A DNA stretch of 64,000 bases from an uncultured Collinsella sp. (GTDB lineage: Bacteria; Actinomycetota; Coriobacteriia; Coriobacteriales; Coriobacteriaceae), in assembly GCA_902497025.1 (NCBI GenBank), contig CABVDJ010000006.1, positions 12,085-76,084 of the forward strand, in the 5' to 3' direction. This document shows, piece after piece, positions 1-8,778 of the stretch; position 1 is the first letter of the stretch; every line of letters starts with the position of its first letter. The notes beneath the pieces were generated by a model. The model was not told where the DNA came from, ran no database searches, and was given only the letters and a program-made list of their open reading frames with translations. The position numbers and the translations under genes were made by a program.

Positions 1-1
1 T

Positions 2-541
2 GCCACCGTCTCGATCGATGTGCCGAGCATGATGCAGGACATGGCCTTTATGATCGCCATCCCCGCCGTGCTCGGCATCATGATCAACGAGCTCACGCGT
101 GGATGGGGACACGAGAAGCTCTCCCCCGCGCTCTCACCCGCCTGCAAGTTCATGATGATGGGCGTTATCGCCTCCAACTCCACCGCCATGAGCGAGTACG
201 TGCTGCACATGAACGCGGTGCGCCTGGAAGTCGCCCTCTTTATTTTGACCTTCGCCATCAGCGGCTTTGTCGTCGGTTTTCTGGTCGCCCGTGCGCTGCA
301 TCTGCCATATAGCGAGACGACTACCATGTGCTTTACCTGCGGCATGCGTAACATCTCTTCGGGCGCCGTCATCGCCACGCAATACTTTCCGGGCGAAGTC
401 GTGTTTCCCGTCATGTGTGGAACGTTGTTTCAGCAGGTGCTCGCCTCGCTTATCGGGCATCTCTTTGAGCGTCTGACCGGCGAGGAGCGCGCCGCCCAGC
501 GCAAGCGGGTCGAGGCCGGCCGCGATGCAATGGCGCGCTAA
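2..541 (+). CDS. Bile acid:sodium symporter family protein (C-terminal part, cut by window edge)
   Basis: Integral membrane transporter of the BASS/SBF type, expected to move an organic anion with sodium. The reading frame is open from base 2, so the true start lies left of the window. What remains is about 180 residues with four or five hydrophobic segments. It contains the family-typical stretch CGMRNISSGAVIATQYFP followed by a helix with QQVLASL, as in the C-terminal half of SBF proteins, and ends in a charged cytoplasmic tail. The substrate cannot be told. The gene ends 28 bases before the convergent GalT-like gene. Confidence 0.75.
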   Translation, partial: ATVSIDVPSMMQDMAFMIAIPAVLGIMINELTRGWGHEKLSPALSPACKFMMMGVIASNSTAMSEYVLHMNAVRLEVALFILTFAISGFVVGFLVARALHLPYSETTTMCFTCGMRNISSGAVIATQYFPGEVVFPVMCGTLFQQVLASLIGHLFERLTGEERAAQRKRVEAGRDAMAR

Positions 542-568
542 ACCGTCCGCAGTGTGCGGGCGCTCACT

Positions 569-1369
569 TTACGATGCGAGCGTTTCCAGATGCGCACGCA
601 GGCGCTCAGCATCGACATCGAGCGTTGTCTCGGCATTGACCTGGGCCAAACGATAGCCGACAAAGTAGGGCGAAACCACCCAACGCGGCAGCGCCTTGGC
701 AATGGTCCGACCGCCCAGGTGATAGAAGAACAGGTTGTACGACTCTGCGCGACCACCGTGGTGCTCGTTCAGGATATAGCGCAGAGCTACCTGGATCGCA
801 TCGGCGAAGAGATCCGCCTCGGCTTGGTCTCTCATGTCATCGCTGGCAGCGATTCCCTGCGGGGCTGAAACGTTGATCTCAAAGAACCCCATGATGGGTT
901 CGGTTGAGATGTTGACCGAGATCCTCCCCTGTTGCCAGACATTGATGCCTTCGAAATTGGCAGAAGTCAGCGAAGTGTAGCCGTCTTCCTGCTCCAAACC
1001 CACAATCTGCATGTGCGGATGAACGAGACTACCGCCCGAGAGCGGGCCCTTGTTCTTGTACATGAGCACGCTTCGATACTGCTGCGAATCGATCGTCTGC
1101 TGCCAGCAATCCAGAGCAAACCGCATAACATGATGCAGCTCGTCCGGCGCATAGGTCACCAGGTCGGCATCGTGATCGGCCGACTCAATCAGCACGGTTT
1201 GACGGGTGGCACGCAGGGTCTTGAACTTATTCTCGAGCCAAATGCAGTCACCGTCGCGCTGGATGATGTTGGTGAGCCCCTCCGTGTTGCAAAAGGGACA
1301 CGCAGTACCGGGGCGACGGTTGTCGTCGGGCTTGCCGCTCGCCTGTTGAACGTCAAATACCAGCGCCAC
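569..1369 (-). CDS. DUF4931 / galactose-1-phosphate uridylyltransferase-like protein
   Basis: 266 residues resembling the GalT branch of the HIT superfamily. A CPFC pair near residue 25 would bind a structural metal, and GGSLVHPHMQIVG carries the HPHxQ active-site signature (GalT has HPHGQ). The protein is shorter than GalT (about 340 residues), which fits the DUF4931 group, so nucleotidyl transfer is inferred and the sugar substrate is unknown. The start is GTG, with GGAGGTG eight bases upstream lying inside the end of cutC. The stop of cutC is three bases away, so the two genes are probably translationally coupled. A functional link to cutC is not obvious. Confidence 0.7.
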   Translation of the reverse strand: MALVFDVQQASGKPDDNRRPGTACPFCNTEGLTNIIQRDGDCIWLENKFKTLRATRQTVLIESADHDADLVTYAPDELHHVMRFALDCWQQTIDSQQYRSVLMYKNKGPLSGGSLVHPHMQIVGLEQEDGYTSLTSANFEGINVWQQGRISVNISTEPIMGFFEINVSAPQGIAASDDMRDQAEADLFADAIQVALRYILNEHHGGRAESYNLFFYHLGGRTIAKALPRWVVSPYFVGYRLAQVNAETTLDVDAERLRAHLETLAS

Positions 1370-1372
1370 GGG

Positions 1373-2050
1373 CTACACCTCCAGCGGTACGATCCTTGTG
1401 CCATGGAGCTCGGAGACACCCAATGCCGCCGCAACCGCATCACGGTTGGCCGTGGAAATGCCGCCGCCGGGAAGGATGGTCAAGCGGTCGCCCGCATACT
1501 CGATTAGGCGAGCCAGGTGATCGAAGTTGTCCTCAATCGGCGTGCCGGCCGCGCCACCATGCGTCAGGATGCGCGTAACGCCGCAGTCGGCAAGCGTGTC
1601 AATCGCATCGAGCTGAGCCTCGGGCGAGAGCTGGTCAAAGGCCATGTGAAAGGTAATGTCGCTGGGCCCGCGCTTGCACTCCTCGGTCGCGCAGCCCGCA
1701 GCCATCACGAGGGCGCCGAGTGTAAGTTCATCGAGCGCCCATCCGCCGGCACAAGGCTTGCAGCAGCCAAAGACCAAGCCGTCGGCGCCGGCGCTCACGG
1801 CAAGACCCAAGTCCATCTCCATCATGCGCAGCTCGTCCTGGTTGTAGTGAAAGTCGCCGCCACGCGGACGGATCATGCACATCACCCGTGAATCGTGCTC
1901 ATGGGCATAGTTAACCGTAGCGCTGATAACGCCGGCCGAGGGCGTGGTACCACCGACGGCAAGGTTGTCGCACAGCTCAATGCGTCTTGCACCGGCATCG
2001 ATAGCCGACGGCACCCGCTCAAAGTTCTCAGCACAAAACTCGTACAGCAT
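1373..2050 (-). CDS. cutC: CutC family protein
   Basis: 225-residue single-domain TIM barrel of the CutC family, historically called a copper homeostasis protein, although the biochemical role is uncertain. Family marks visible are the N-terminal EFCAENFE, the ARRIELCDNLAVGGTTPS block, IRPRGGDF and the C-terminal ILPGGGI. The chosen ATG at 2050 begins MLYEFCAEN, matching the usual start. The frame stays open upstream but without conserved sequence. The gene is the first of a two-gene transcript with the GalT-like gene. Its upstream region contains the large palindrome at 2112-2174. Confidence 0.88.
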   Translation of the reverse strand: MLYEFCAENFERVPSAIDAGARRIELCDNLAVGGTTPSAGVISATVNYAHEHDSRVMCMIRPRGGDFHYNQDELRMMEMDLGLAVSAGADGLVFGCCKPCAGGWALDELTLGALVMAAGCATEECKRGPSDITFHMAFDQLSPEAQLDAIDTLADCGVTRILTHGGAAGTPIEDNFDHLARLIEYAGDRLTILPGGGISTANRDAVAAALGVSELHGTRIVPLEV

Positions 2051-2111
2051 AGATAGACCCCCAAAGACAGCAGATGTTTTCCGACGGGCATTGTCACACA
2101 TCCCAATGAAG

Positions 2112-2174
2112 TTGCGGTGGAATAGGGACTGTTTTGGCGTCTAGCGCCCCCATTTAGTCCCTATTTCACCGCAA
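2112..2174. repeat. Large imperfect palindrome (REP-like) upstream of cutC
   Basis: Two 19-base arms (2112-2130 and 2156-2174) pair with a single G-T wobble around a 25-base loop, which holds a second small stem (GGCG/CGCC). The loop side carries TAGGGACTGTTTT, similar to the GGGACAGG motif of the palindromes at 40294 and 54202. It lies between the terminator of the liv operon and the start of cutC. A REP-like role is inferred. Confidence 0.6.
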
Positions 2175-2178
2175 TTTA

Positions 2179-2215
2179 AAAGGGGGCGCTGACCGGGTTG
2201 GTCAGCGCCCCCTTT
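2179..2215 (-). terminator. Rho-independent terminator of the liv operon
   Basis: Perfect 16-base arms (2179-2194 and 2200-2215) around a 5-base loop. On the minus strand the stem is followed by TTTTAAA. It begins 11 bases after the livF stop, so it most likely ends the livHMGF transcript. Confidence 0.85.
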
Positions 2216-2225
2216 GTTGAATGGA

Positions 2226-2939
2226 TTAACCGCCCAGATAGGCCTTGCGGACGTTGTCGTCGTGCAGGAGCTCTTGGCCGGTGCCGGTCATGGTGATCTT
2301 GCCGGTCTCGAGCACGTAGCCGCGCGTGGCGATCGAGAGCGCCATCTGCGCGTTCTGCTCGACCAGAAGCACCGTGGTGCCGGCCTTGTGCAGGTCCTCG
2401 ACAATCTGGAAGATCTGCTCAATCAGAATCGGCGCCAGGCCCATGGAAGGCTCGTCGAGCATGAGCAGCTTGGGGTTGCTCATAAGGGCGCGGCCCATAA
2501 CGAGCATTTGCTGCTCGCCGCCCGAAAGGGTGCCGGCGACCTGGCGACGGCGTTCCTTCAAGCGCGGGAACTGCTCGTAGACGCGCTCGAGGCCCGGAGC
2601 AACCGTGGACTTGGGCTGCGTGTAGGCGCCCATCTCCAGGTTCTCCTCGACCGTCATCTGCAAAAAGGCGCGACGGCCCTCGGGGACCTGAGCCAGGCCC
2701 TTGCCCACCAGCTTGTCGGCAGGCGTATGGGTAATGTCCTCGCCCATAAACTTGATGGAGCCGGTCTTGGAACGCAGCAGGCCCGAGACGGTTTTAAGCG
2801 TCGTGGACTTACCGGCGCCGTTGGCACCGATCAAGGCCACGATCTCGCCCTCGTTAACGTTAAAGGAGATGTCCTTGATGGCGTGGATGGCGCCGTACCA
2901 GACGTTGATGTTGTAGACGGAAAGCATCGGCTCTGCCAT
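2226..2939 (-). CDS. livF: Branched-chain amino acid ABC transporter, ATP-binding protein LivF
   Basis: 237-residue ABC ATPase of the LivF type. It has Walker A GANGAGKST, signature LSGGEQQM, Walker B LLMLDEPSMGLAP and the H-loop region LLVEQN. It pairs with LivG to energise the LivHM permease at the cytoplasmic face of the membrane. Its ATG directly follows the TAA of livG with no gap, so translation is coupled. It is the last gene of the operon, followed by a strong terminator. Confidence 0.93.
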   Translation of the reverse strand: MAEPMLSVYNINVWYGAIHAIKDISFNVNEGEIVALIGANGAGKSTTLKTVSGLLRSKTGSIKFMGEDITHTPADKLVGKGLAQVPEGRRAFLQMTVEENLEMGAYTQPKSTVAPGLERVYEQFPRLKERRRQVAGTLSGGEQQMLVMGRALMSNPKLLMLDEPSMGLAPILIEQIFQIVEDLHKAGTTVLLVEQNAQMALSIATRGYVLETGKITMTGTGQELLHDDNVRKAYLGG

Positions 2940-3800
2940 TTAGTTCTCCCCCTTATCCTGCTTACCCAGATACGCCTCGATAACGGCGTCGTTGTTCTGG
3001 ATTTCCTCTGCCGTGCCCTTGGCGATGACCTTACCAAAGTTGAGCACGCAGATGCCTTCGCAGATGTTCATGACGAGCGACATGTCGTGCTCGATGAGCA
3101 TGATGGCGATACCAAAGGTGTCGCGAATCTTAACGATGTTCTCCATGAGTTCCGCGGTCTCGGACGGGTTCATGCCGGCGGCAGGCTCGTCGAGCAGCAG
3201 CAGTTTGGGGTTGGTGGCAAGCGCGCGGACGATTTCCAGACGACGCTGGGCGCCGTAAGGCAGCGAGCCAGCCTGCTCGTTTGCCAGGTGCTCCATATCA
3301 AAAATGGACAGCAGCTCCATGGCGCGCTCGTGGGCGGCCTTCTCGTGCTTCCAATACGTCGGCAGGCGCAGCACGCCCTCAAAGCCGGAGTAGCGCTCCT
3401 GGTTGTGCAGGCCGACCTTAACGTTATCCTCCACCGTCATGGTGTTGAACAGGCGAATGTTCTGGAATGTACGGGCAATACCCATGCGGTTGACCTGATA
3501 GACCGACTTGCCCGAGGTGTCTTCGCCGTCGAGCAGGATGGTGCCGTGCGTGGGCTGATACACCTTGGTGAGCAGGTTGAAGACCGTGGTCTTACCGGCA
3601 CCGTTGGGACCAATCAGACCGGCGATCTCGGTCTTGCCGATAGTCAGGCTAAAGTCGTCGACTGCCTTAAGGCCACCAAACTCAATTCCCAGGTGGATGC
3701 ACTCGAGTGCCGGGCGCTCGCCCAGGTCGCGGTCGGGAACGATGGCGCCAGAAGGATACGGGACCATCTTGCCCTTGTTGAACTCAAATTTACTGGGCAT
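2940..3800 (-). CDS. livG: Branched-chain amino acid ABC transporter, ATP-binding protein LivG
   Basis: 286-residue ABC ATPase. It has Walker A GPNGAGKTT, a YGAQRRLEI signature typical of LivG-type proteins, Walker B LLLLDEPAAGMNP, and the C-terminal extension (about residues 240-286) found in LivG. The start at 3800 (MPSKFEFNKG) overlaps the end of livM by 11 bases. An upstream in-frame start exists, but it lies deeper inside livM and lacks conserved residues. It forms the ATPase pair with LivF. Confidence 0.92.
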   Translation of the reverse strand: MPSKFEFNKGKMVPYPSGAIVPDRDLGERPALECIHLGIEFGGLKAVDDFSLTIGKTEIAGLIGPNGAGKTTVFNLLTKVYQPTHGTILLDGEDTSGKSVYQVNRMGIARTFQNIRLFNTMTVEDNVKVGLHNQERYSGFEGVLRLPTYWKHEKAAHERAMELLSIFDMEHLANEQAGSLPYGAQRRLEIVRALATNPKLLLLDEPAAGMNPSETAELMENIVKIRDTFGIAIMLIEHDMSLVMNICEGICVLNFGKVIAKGTAEEIQNNDAVIEAYLGKQDKGEN

Positions 3801-4869
3801 CGGCTGCCACCTCCTTCTTGGGAGCAAAGCGGTCCTTGACGCGGCCGAAGAACGCCTTGAGCTGCGGGTTATTGGTAAAGATCATTACCAGAATCAGAAC
3901 GATGGCGTAGATAAGCATGCGGTAGTCCGAGAACTGACGGAGCAGCTCGGGGAGCACCGTGAGCAGCGCCGCGGCGATAACGGAGCCGCGCATGTTGCCC
4001 AGACCGCCCAGGACCACGAACACCAGAATAAGGATGGACGTATTGAAGTCGAACTTAGTGGCGGAAAGCTGCGAGAAGTTACCGCCGAACAGGGCTCCGG
4101 CAGCACCGGCGAGGGCAGCGGAAACCACAAAGGCGATCATGCGGTACTGAGTGACGGAGATGCCCACGGACTCGGCTGCAATCTTGTTATCGCGCACGGC
4201 CATGATGGCACGGCCGGTACGGCTGCGAACCAGGTTGAGCACGATCACGAGTGCGACCATGACCAGGATGGCACCGGCGAGGAAGGTCGAGTACGTCGAC
4301 ACGCCCGAGGCGCCCTGGGCGCCCTTGATGATGGCGGTGCCGTCCTCGAGCAGGTGCAGGTCGTCGATCGTGGAGTTACCCGTGATGTTAAAGATCACAT
4401 GCAGGCCGCGGGAGTCGACGCCCACGATAAGGCAGGTGACGATCTCTTTGATGATCTCGCCAAAAGCCAGGGTCACGATGGCCAGATAGTCGCCGCTCAG
4501 GCGCAGGACCGGGATACCGATCAGGAAGCCCAGGATGGCGGCGGCGATGGCACCGACCACGATGCTGATGATAAGGCGCACCGGATCGGAGGGGACGGTG
4601 CTCTCGAGCGCGACGGCGGTGACGATTCCCGTGTAGGCACCGACACTCATAAAGCCCGCATGGCCCAGCGACAGGTCGCCCGCGATGCCGACGACGAGGT
4701 TGAGGGAAATGGCCATGACGATATAGGCCGTGATGGGAACCAGCTGACCGGCAATCATGCGCGGGATCATGTGATTCGACTGCATAAAGAACACGATGGC
4801 GAATGCCACGACGCACATGGCGTACGTGACAAAGTCGTGACGCGTCTGCTTGTCTTTAAGAAACTTCAT
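3790..4869 (-). CDS. livM: Branched-chain amino acid ABC transporter permease LivM
   Basis: 359-residue membrane protein with about nine to ten hydrophobic helices and the conserved cytoplasmic loop GRAIMAVRDNKIAAESVGI, which contacts the ATPases. The ATG at 4869 has AGGTGAG seven bases upstream. A GTG three codons earlier is possible but poorly spaced from its ribosome site. It follows livH after nine bases. A charged tail ends in residues encoded within the livG start overlap. Confidence 0.92.
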   Translation of the reverse strand: MKFLKDKQTRHDFVTYAMCVVAFAIVFFMQSNHMIPRMIAGQLVPITAYIVMAISLNLVVGIAGDLSLGHAGFMSVGAYTGIVTAVALESTVPSDPVRLIISIVVGAIAAAILGFLIGIPVLRLSGDYLAIVTLAFGEIIKEIVTCLIVGVDSRGLHVIFNITGNSTIDDLHLLEDGTAIIKGAQGASGVSTYSTFLAGAILVMVALVIVLNLVRSRTGRAIMAVRDNKIAAESVGISVTQYRMIAFVVSAALAGAAGALFGGNFSQLSATKFDFNTSILILVFVVLGGLGNMRGSVIAAALLTVLPELLRQFSDYRMLIYAIVLILVMIFTNNPQLKAFFGRVKDRFAPKKEVAADAQ

Positions 4870-4878
4870 AACGCTCAC

Positions 4879-5760
4879 CTACACCTTCTCGGGGACGTAC
4901 TTGCCCAAGAGGCCGGCAGGCTTGACGAGCAGGACGATGATCAGAACACCAAAGACGATGGAGTTGGCAAGGCTCGTGGAAATATAAGCCTGCGCCATCG
5001 CCTCGATGATGCCGATGAGAATACCACCGACAAAGGCGCCGGGGATGGAGCCGATGCCACCGAAGACGGCGGCGTCGAAGGCCTTGATGCCAGGCATGGC
5101 GCCCGTGGTGGGCTGCAACACCGGCGAGTAGGAGCACAGGAGCACGCCGGCGATGGCGGCAAGGGCGGAGCCGATGGCGAACGTCATCGAGATGGTGCGG
5201 TTGACGTTGATGCCCATGAGCTGAGCGGCGGCCTTGTCCTCGGACACGGCGCGCATGGCTTTGCCCATCTTGGTCTTACCTGTAAAGAACATCAGGCCGG
5301 CCATGATAACCAGGCAGGCGACGATGGTGACGAGCGAGACGGCGCTTACATTGAACTTGGCCAAGAACTCCGGCACCTGGAAGGTGACGAGCGAAGTGAA
5401 GTTCTTGGGCGTGGCGCCCCACAGAAGCTGCGCGGCGTTCTGCAGGAAGTAAGACACGCCGATAGCCGTGATCAGAACGGCCAGCGGGCCCGCCTGACGC
5501 AGCGGCTTATAGGCCAGACCCTCGATGAGAACACCGAGAACGGTACAGACCACACAAGAGAGAACTACAGATGCCCAGCCCGGGAGGCCGAGATACGACG
5601 TGGCGCAGAACGAGACATAGGCACCGACCATGATGACATCGCCGTGAGCAAAGTTGAGCATCTTGGCGATACCGTAGACCATGGTGTAGCCCAACGCGAT
5701 GATGGCGTAGACGCTGCCCATGGACAGGCCGTTGACCAGGTATTGGATAAAGACCGTCAT
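4879..5760 (-). CDS. livH: Branched-chain amino acid ABC transporter permease LivH
   Basis: 293-residue permease starting MTVFIQYLVNGLSMGSVYA, the usual LivH beginning. It shows multiple hydrophobic helices and the conserved loop KAMRAVSEDKAAAQLMGI. The ATG at 5760 is preceded by AAGGGGGAT. The frame is open further upstream but without conserved sequence. It is the first permease gene after the binding-protein gene, separated by about 140 bases that contain a stem-loop. This spacing lets the binding protein be made in excess over the membrane parts. Confidence 0.92.
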   Translation of the reverse strand: MTVFIQYLVNGLSMGSVYAIIALGYTMVYGIAKMLNFAHGDVIMVGAYVSFCATSYLGLPGWASVVLSCVVCTVLGVLIEGLAYKPLRQAGPLAVLITAIGVSYFLQNAAQLLWGATPKNFTSLVTFQVPEFLAKFNVSAVSLVTIVACLVIMAGLMFFTGKTKMGKAMRAVSEDKAAAQLMGINVNRTISMTFAIGSALAAIAGVLLCSYSPVLQPTTGAMPGIKAFDAAVFGGIGSIPGAFVGGILIGIIEAMAQAYISTSLANSIVFGVLIIVLLVKPAGLLGKYVPEKV

Positions 5761-5837
5761 GTTCCACATCCCCCTTTCGAATAGGTTTCCAGTTAATGTA
5801 TGAAACAGGGACGTTACACTGTCCCTAGATACCAAGC

Positions 5838-5867
5838 AAGCAGGGAAGGCCAAAACCTCCCCTGCTT
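5838..5867 (-). promoter_or_regulatory. Intercistronic stem-loop between binding protein and permease genes
   Basis: Twelve-base arms (5838-5849 and 5856-5867) with one wobble on the minus strand, and no strong T-run after it. It lies just downstream of the binding-protein stop. It probably protects or attenuates the mRNA so that binding protein exceeds permease. A short inverted GGGAC/GTCCC pair follows at about 5808-5826. Confidence 0.5.
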
Positions 5868-5899
5868 GGGATCAAAACCGCTCTATGTAAGGCGGCCAA

Positions 5900-7087
5900 T
5901 TAGGCCTGTACGTACTTGCCGTCGGTGATGACGTACGCCGTGGGCTCCTTCTGGACCTGGCCCTTATCGTTCCAGGTGAGCTTGCCGGTCAGACCGTCAA
6001 CGGTAATCTTGAGCATAGCCTTGGACAGCTTCTCGGCGACCTCGGTCGGATCGGCGTCGACACCAAGACCGGCCTCCTTGACGGCCTCGGCCACCGCGTG
6101 CACGCCGTCGTAGGCGTCGGCGGCAAACTGGTCGGGGGTATCGCCGTACTTATCCTTGTAAGCGTTAACGAAGTCGGCGTTCTTCTCGTCGTCGGCGGAG
6201 AACGGGGTCATGAGCAGCAGACCCTCGGCAAGAGAGGTATCGAAGCCCTCAACGCCCAGGATGCCGTCCATACCGTCGCAGCCCATCATCTTGACGTCGT
6301 AGCCCATGTCCTTGGCGTTCTTGAGCAGGACGGACGCCGGCGTGTAGTAGATCGGCGCAAAGATCATGGTGGCGCCGGCCTGCTTGGCCTTGGTCAGCTG
6401 GTTGGTAAAGCTCGTGGCGGAGTCGTCCTTAAAGGTCTCCTCGTCAACAATCTCGAGCTTGGACTCAGCGGCCTGGGCCTTAAAGGAATCTGCGATGCCC
6501 GAAGAATAGGCGTCGCCGGAGTTATAGAACAGCACGAACTTCTCGTCCGCATACTTCTGCGCCAGGAACTTGGCAGCGTTGACACCCTGGTTGGGGTCGG
6601 TGAAGCAAACCTGGAAGACGCAATCCTTGCCGTCGGTGACGTCCTCGGAGGACGCGGACGGGGTGATCATGAACGTCTTGGGGTCGTTACCGCACTCGGC
6701 GGCAACGGCAACCGACGCACCCGTGGTGGTCGGGCCGACGAGGGCCTGCATGCCCCAGTCGAGCAGGGTGTTGAAGGCGTTGACGGCCTTCTCGCCGTCG
6801 GCCTGGTCATCCTCGGCCTTGCTGGCAAGCGGCAGCTCCTTGGTAGAGAAATCCTTGCAGCCAAGCTCGACACCCTGGGTAACGGACTTGCCGTAGGACG
6901 CGTTGGCGCCGGTCAGCGGGCCGATGGTGCCGATCTTAAACGAAGCGTCGCTCGAAGCGGAACCGCTGTCGCCGCCGTTGGAGGAGCAACCAGCTAGAAT
7001 GGACATCGCCCCCAGACCTGCTGCGCTCGCGATAACGCTCCTGCGATTCATAACAGGGTTCAATGACTTACCGGTGAGGCTCGACAT
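5900..7087 (-). CDS. Branched-chain amino acid ABC transporter substrate-binding lipoprotein (copy 1)
   Basis: 395-residue periplasmic-binding-protein type I fold (LivJ/LivK family). The N-terminus has an arginine pair, a hydrophobic stretch and the lipobox ILAGC (cysteine near residue 34), followed by a Ser/Gly linker, so it is exported and lipid-anchored. The mature part begins FKIGTIGPLTGANASYG, the usual ligand-lobe start. The ATG at 7087 has GAGGAGAG seven bases upstream. A later ATG at 7051 (MNRRSV) is less well placed. It is closely similar along its length to the next gene upstream, a tandem duplication. The ligand is probably a hydrophobic amino acid, inferred from the liv genes downstream. 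Confidence 0.9.
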   Translation of the reverse strand: MSSLTGKSLNPVMNRRSVIASAAGLGAMSILAGCSSNGGDSGSASSDASFKIGTIGPLTGANASYGKSVTQGVELGCKDFSTKELPLASKAEDDQADGEKAVNAFNTLLDWGMQALVGPTTTGASVAVAAECGNDPKTFMITPSASSEDVTDGKDCVFQVCFTDPNQGVNAAKFLAQKYADEKFVLFYNSGDAYSSGIADSFKAQAAESKLEIVDEETFKDDSATSFTNQLTKAKQAGATMIFAPIYYTPASVLLKNAKDMGYDVKMMGCDGMDGILGVEGFDTSLAEGLLLMTPFSADDEKNADFVNAYKDKYGDTPDQFAADAYDGVHAVAEAVKEAGLGVDADPTEVAEKLSKAMLKITVDGLTGKLTWNDKGQVQKEPTAYVITDGKYVQA

Positions 7088-7358
7088 GCGGCTCTCCTCT
7101 CAAATCTCGTCGGGTTTCGGTTACCCGACAGGCCATCCTTCGCCGTGTTCGGCGTTCGCAAAATACTAGACGCTTTAGTTAAGGAAAGTGGCGATTATTT
7201 CAACTTTTCTTTGGATTTGTTCATTTATCCATAATTCTGCGTATTTCTATTACTTTATGCAGTAATGCCACTTTATTGTGTGAAAGTAATGTTTCCGTTC
7301 TGTTACATGCGTCCCTGCCCTGAATAAAACGGCCTCACCGGTCGCGCATTATGCGCAC

Positions 7359-8525
7359 TTAGGCGGCGATGTACTTGCCGTCCTGGATCACATAGGCTGT
7401 GGCGGGCTTTTCGACCTGGCCCTCGTCATTCCACGTCAGCTCGCCTGTCAGGCCCTCGATCTTGATCTTGCGCATGGCCTTGGCAAGGTCGCCGGCAATG
7501 TCGGCACCGTCGGCCGAAATGTCAATCCCCGCCCTATCGATAGCCTCGGCGATGGCGTGGACGCAATCGTAAGCGTCGGCGGCAAACTGGTTGGGCGTCT
7601 CGTCGTAGGCATCCTTATAGGCCTTGACGAAGTCGGCATTCTTCTCATCGTCAGCCGAAAACGGGGTCATGAGCAGTACGCCCTCGGCAAGAGAGGTATC
7701 GAAGCCTTCCACAGAGAGCAGGCCGTCCATGCCGTCGGTACCCATGAGGGTCATGTCGTAGCCCATGTCCTTGGCGTTCTTGAGCAGGACGGACGCCGGC
7801 GTGTAGTAGATCGGCGCAAAGATGAGCGTGGCGCCGGCCTCCTTGGCCTTGGTGAGCTGGTTGGTAAAGCTCGTGGAGGAGTCGTCCTTAAAGGTCTCGG
7901 TATCGACGATGTCGAGCTTGGACGCCTTGGCCTGCTCGGCAAAGGCGTCGGCAACGCCCGAGCTATACGTATCGCCGGAGTTGTAGAACAGGGCGATCTT
8001 GGCATCCGCGTACTTCTCGGCCAAGAACTTCGCGGCGCTGGCGCCCATGGTGGGATCGGTGAAGCAAACCTGAAAGACCGTGGTCTTATCCTTAGTGACG
8101 TCGAGCGACGAGGCCGAAGGCGTGACCATGAGCATATCGTCGGCGATCTCGCCCGAGACGGCGACGGCAGCACCAGTGGTGACCGGACCGACGAGCGCCT
8201 GCATGCCCCAATCGCACAGGGTATTGAAGGCGTTGATGGCCTTCTCGCCGTCGGCGACGTCATCCTCGGACTTAAGCGAGAGTTTGAGGTCCTTGGTCGA
8301 GAAGTCCTTGGCGGCAAGCTTGGCGCCCTTCTCGGCCGAGACGCCATAGGTTGCCGCGGCGCCGGTCAGAGGGCCGATGACACCGATCTTGAAGGTCTTG
8401 CCGTCATCGGCAGAGCCGCCGTCCGAGCTACCCGACGAGCAACCAGCAAGTGCGCCGGTGCTGCCGAGCGCCGCGGCACCGGCGAGAAAGTTCCTACGAC
8501 TGAGCGTGCTGTTGATGTTGAACAT
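7359..8525 (-). CDS. Branched-chain amino acid ABC transporter substrate-binding lipoprotein (copy 2)
   Basis: 388-residue paralogue of the preceding binding protein, roughly three-quarters identical by eye, with long shared runs such as APIYYTPASVLLKNAKDMGY. The signal peptide contains SRRNFLAGAAALGSTGALAGC, a twin-arginine-looking lipoprotein signal. The ATG at 8525 has AAGGGGG six bases upstream. A 270-base AT-rich gap separates it from copy 1, enough for a separate promoter. The two copies may have different ligands but use the same permease. Confidence 0.9.
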   Translation of the reverse strand: MFNINSTLSRRNFLAGAAALGSTGALAGCSSGSSDGGSADDGKTFKIGVIGPLTGAAATYGVSAEKGAKLAAKDFSTKDLKLSLKSEDDVADGEKAINAFNTLCDWGMQALVGPVTTGAAVAVSGEIADDMLMVTPSASSLDVTKDKTTVFQVCFTDPTMGASAAKFLAEKYADAKIALFYNSGDTYSSGVADAFAEQAKASKLDIVDTETFKDDSSTSFTNQLTKAKEAGATLIFAPIYYTPASVLLKNAKDMGYDMTLMGTDGMDGLLSVEGFDTSLAEGVLLMTPFSADDEKNADFVKAYKDAYDETPNQFAADAYDCVHAIAEAIDRAGIDISADGADIAGDLAKAMRKIKIEGLTGELTWNDEGQVEKPATAYVIQDGKYIAA

Positions 8526-8778
8526 GGTGTCCCCCTTTTTTTCGCTGGCCGCAGCGCGGCCGTCTTGCGGTACGGGGCAAACCTTATGGCGCAAACGTTG
8601 ACAGTTTGTTACGGAGATCCGTTTGTAGCGAGCATGTTTCCAATGTTTCCGCAGCGTTTCGGGGGTGCCGTTTTGTGCGACTCCTGTTGCCTGGCGAGCA
8701 CGCGCCCTCGGTTCACGCTAGAATGCACTCAACCTTTAAGCGGTTAATCCATCCATAAGATGCACGAAGGAGCTATCT

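Noticed and set aside
2214..5784. Very long open frames (541 and 739 codons) on the plus strand
   Set aside because: They are antisense to the well-supported livF, livG, livM and livH genes and show the skewed Asp/His/Gly/Arg-rich composition of shadow frames in GC-rich DNA.
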